From an uncultured Thermomicrobia bacterium (lineage in GTDB: Bacteria > Chloroflexota > Chloroflexia > Thermomicrobiales > JALYUS01): DNA of 44,516 nucleotides. Below the pieces are notes generated by a model that saw only the letters and a program-made list of their open reading frames with translations, ran no database searches and had not been told where the DNA came from. The stretch lies in contig CALBSO010000012.1 in assembly GCA_937968015.1 (NCBI GenBank), forward strand, positions 1-44,516, written 5' to 3'. Each line of letters starts with the position of its first letter. The stretch's first letter is position 1. Below, piece after piece: positions 42,802 to 44,516 of this stretch. A program made the position numbers and the translations under genes.

Positions 42802-44516
42802 ATGAACAGGAAAGGAACGATGCTCGTGGGTCTCTTCGCGAGCGTGCTGGCCGCGGGGGCAATTGGTGCAGTGATCGTCGGGCCGAGCGTCGCCGCGCGC
42901 GTGCGCATCGGGCTACGCACCGCCGAGCTCTCTGCCGCCTATCCCGCGCTGCGGCTCGACGAGGAGTTCGCCGCCCTCACCACCGCCGACAAGGCAGGGC
43001 AGTCGGCAGGTGCGGCGGGCGTCGCGCACCAGACCGCCGCGAAGGAGTGGTTCGGGCAACCCATCGCGGTACGATGGGCGGTCTACACCCAACCCGACCA
43101 TGCCCGTGTGCGCCGCATGACCCGCATCGAACTCGCCGTCTTCGCCGTTGGGCTGATCGCGGTGTTGCTCCGCACGATCGGCAGGGGACTCTGGTTCCTG
43201 TTGATGCTCCGCGTGATGCGGCAACAGGGGCAACCGAGCATCAGTCACGGCAGCGCCCAATGGGCGAGCAGCGCCGAGCGGGAGGCGTTCCGGCCCCGGC
43301 CCCATCACGCCGATCTCGTCGTCGGACGCATCGGGAGGCAACTCGTCGCCATCCCCGAACGCGACCAGTACGAGCACCTGCTGCTCGTCGCGCCGACCGG
43401 GGCAGGCAAGACGAGCGGGGTGATCCTGCCCAACCTCCTCACCGAGCCAGGCACGCGCTCGCTCGTCATCACCGACCCCAAGCGGGAACTCCTGCGCACA
43501 TCCTCTTCCGCCATCCGCGCGCGCTATGGGAGCGACAATGTCTGGGCGCTCGACTTCCTCGACCCGACGCTCTCGCGGGGCTACAACCCGCTCGCCTATG
43601 TCCATGATGCGGCCACCGCCGACCTCTTCGCCCAGACGTGGGTGCGCAATACGGGCGAATCCAAGGACGCCTTCTGGTCGAACGCGGCGCGCACGCTGAT
43701 CGGCACGGCGGCGTTGCACCTCGTCGCGACGGAGGAGATCACCCCGCCGCTGGTGGCGCTCGTGGGCCTCCTCTGCGGCACCCCCGCCGAGGCGGTGGGC
43801 GCGACGCTCGCGGCGAGTCCCGTTCCGGAGGTGCGCCGACTCGCGCGGGGCTTCCTCGCCAATATGGCGAAGAACGAGCGGCTGCTGGGCAGCGTCTTCA
43901 CCGAACTGCCGCCGCGCTTCACCTGCCTCAACCTCCCCGAGGTGCGGGCGGTGACGGGCACGAATGAGATCGCGCTCGCCGAACTCGCGCGGCAGCCGAC
44001 CGTGCTCTACCTCGCGCTCGATCCCCAGTACAGTCGCACGCTCGCCCCCTTGACCGCCTGCTTCTTTCTCCACTTCTTCACGACCCTCACCGCCATCGCC
44101 AAGGCCGCCCCGAGCGGGGCGCTCCCCGTGCCGGTGCTGGCCTATCTCGACGAGTTCGGCACCGTGGGACACATCCCCGAGTTTGCCAGTCGGATGGCGA
44201 CGGTCAGGAGCGCCGGGATCGGCTGCCTGCTCGTCGTCCAGGGCCTGGCACAACTGACGAAAGCCTACGGGGCGGAGGATGCCGACACGATCCTCTCCAA
44301 TGCGACGACGAAGATGTGTCTGGGGCACGTGACGCACGACGACGCGGAGTATTTCAGCAAGCTCGCCGGGACGACGACGGTCTATAGCGCGAACCGGAGC
44401 GCGTCACGCCCCCTGCTCCTGCCGTGGGCGGATCGGGGGAATCGGGGCGTGGGGGAGGTGCAGCGGGCGCTGATCACCGCCGACGAGCTCCGGACGATGC
44501 GCGATGAGATCTTCGT
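42802..44516 (+). CDS. VirD4/TraG type IV coupling protein (runs off the window)
   Basis: Partial: 571 codons are present and no stop before the window end. It begins MNRKGTMLVGLFASVLAAGA with a first TM; a second TM lies near 110-135 (TRIELAVFAVGLIAVLLRTI). The VirD4 ATPase has Walker A APTGAGKTSG (about 197-206), the ITDPKRELL motif, the WSNAARTLIGTAAL helix, Walker B VLAYLDEFGTVG (about 445-456) and the VVQGLAQL sensor region. It couples the relaxase-DNA complex to the VirB channel. Start chosen at ATG 42802 with AGAGGG upstream, 10 bases after the relaxase stop. Confidence 0.93.
   Translation, partial: MNRKGTMLVGLFASVLAAGAIGAVIVGPSVAARVRIGLRTAELSAAYPALRLDEEFAALTTADKAGQSAGAAGVAHQTAAKEWFGQPIAVRWAVYTQPDHARVRRMTRIELAVFAVGLIAVLLRTIGRGLWFLLMLRVMRQQGQPSISHGSAQWASSAEREAFRPRPHHADLVVGRIGRQLVAIPERDQYEHLLLVAPTGAGKTSGVILPNLLTEPGTRSLVITDPKRELLRTSSSAIRARYGSDNVWALDFLDPTLSRGYNPLAYVHDAATADLFAQTWVRNTGESKDAFWSNAARTLIGTAALHLVATEEITPPLVALVGLLCGTPAEAVGATLAASPVPEVRRLARGFLANMAKNERLLGSVFTELPPRFTCLNLPEVRAVTGTNEIALAELARQPTVLYLALDPQYSRTLAPLTACFFLHFFTTLTAIAKAAPSGALPVPVLAYLDEFGTVGHIPEFASRMATVRSAGIGCLLVVQGLAQLTKAYGAEDADTILSNATTKMCLGHVTHDDAEYFSKLAGTTTVYSANRSASRPLLLPWADRGNRGVGEVQRALITADELRTMRDEIF

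Noticed and set aside
42913..44337. 474-residue minus-strand frame opposite the coupling protein
   Set aside because: Shadow of the VirD4-like gene, whose motifs are unmistakable on the plus strand.
1..44516. tRNA, rRNA, CRISPR arrays
   Set aside because: I looked for tRNA-like ends, rRNA-like stretches and regularly spaced direct repeats with spacers and found none. The 23- and 24-bp tandem repeats have no spacers and lie in rep genes.

Overview
This is a GC-rich bacterial window in which a chromosome-like left half, scarred by decayed genes, runs into the replication, partition and conjugation backbone of a plasmid-like element. The gene content (LytR-CpsA-Psr protein, DUF2079 and UPF0104/LPG-synthase membrane proteins, a giant CtpH/CtpI-like P-type ATPase, a MAB_1171c/DUF6545 membrane protein, and a Gram-positive style cell-wall hydrolase in the transfer operon) suggests a monoderm-type high-GC lineage. 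Chloroflexota, for example Thermomicrobia, is my first guess and Actinomycetota the alternative. This is inference from families; no rRNA or tRNA gene is present to fix it.

Layout. 78-913 (-): PIN-domain toxin and HTH antitoxin with a clear promoter. 1051-1826: 5' stub of a T4-type RNA ligase cut by a 666-bp element with 40-bp inverted ends, which holds a small MITE and an integrase remnant. 2045-4236 (+): NarL-type two-component system. 4615-16001: envelope region with four large multi-TM proteins, small membrane proteins, a secreted protein and an LCP ligase. 16420-25392 (mostly -): metal/water transport cluster with an N-truncated VIT protein, the 1623-residue double P-type ATPase, several small helical or membrane proteins and an aquaporin. 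25527-28000: a broken insertion sequence next to fragments of nuoN and of a thiamine-diphosphate enzyme.

From 28016 rightwards is the mobile backbone: parA and a small parB-like gene, a repeat-rich intergenic region, a lambda-O-like replication gene whose middle carries iteron-like repeats and a DnaA box, and a second replication-type wHTH gene with its own 23-bp tandem repeats. Then comes a four-gene operon on the minus strand (XRE regulator, ImmA/IrrE protease, DUF6545 membrane protein, PAP2 membrane protein). Divergent from it is a compact conjugation operon: small TM protein, MinD/ParA-like ATPase, VirB2-like and VirB3-like proteins, VirB4, lysozyme-M23 hydrolase, VirB6/TrbL, a small ORF, a MobC-like protein, a 187-residue MOBP-type relaxase, and VirD4/TraG running off the window end. 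Most of its genes overlap by 4-8 bases.

Together the right third looks like a self-transmissible replicon with partition, replication, a regulator pair that could switch transfer on, and a minimal type IV secretion system. No intact integrase is seen, so a plasmid is favoured over an integrative element. A short motif around TCGCAT recurs in four non-coding stretches of this backbone (upstream of parA, the par/rep gap, the gap before the PAP2 operon, and the transfer promoter region) and is the best lead for a shared controlling protein.
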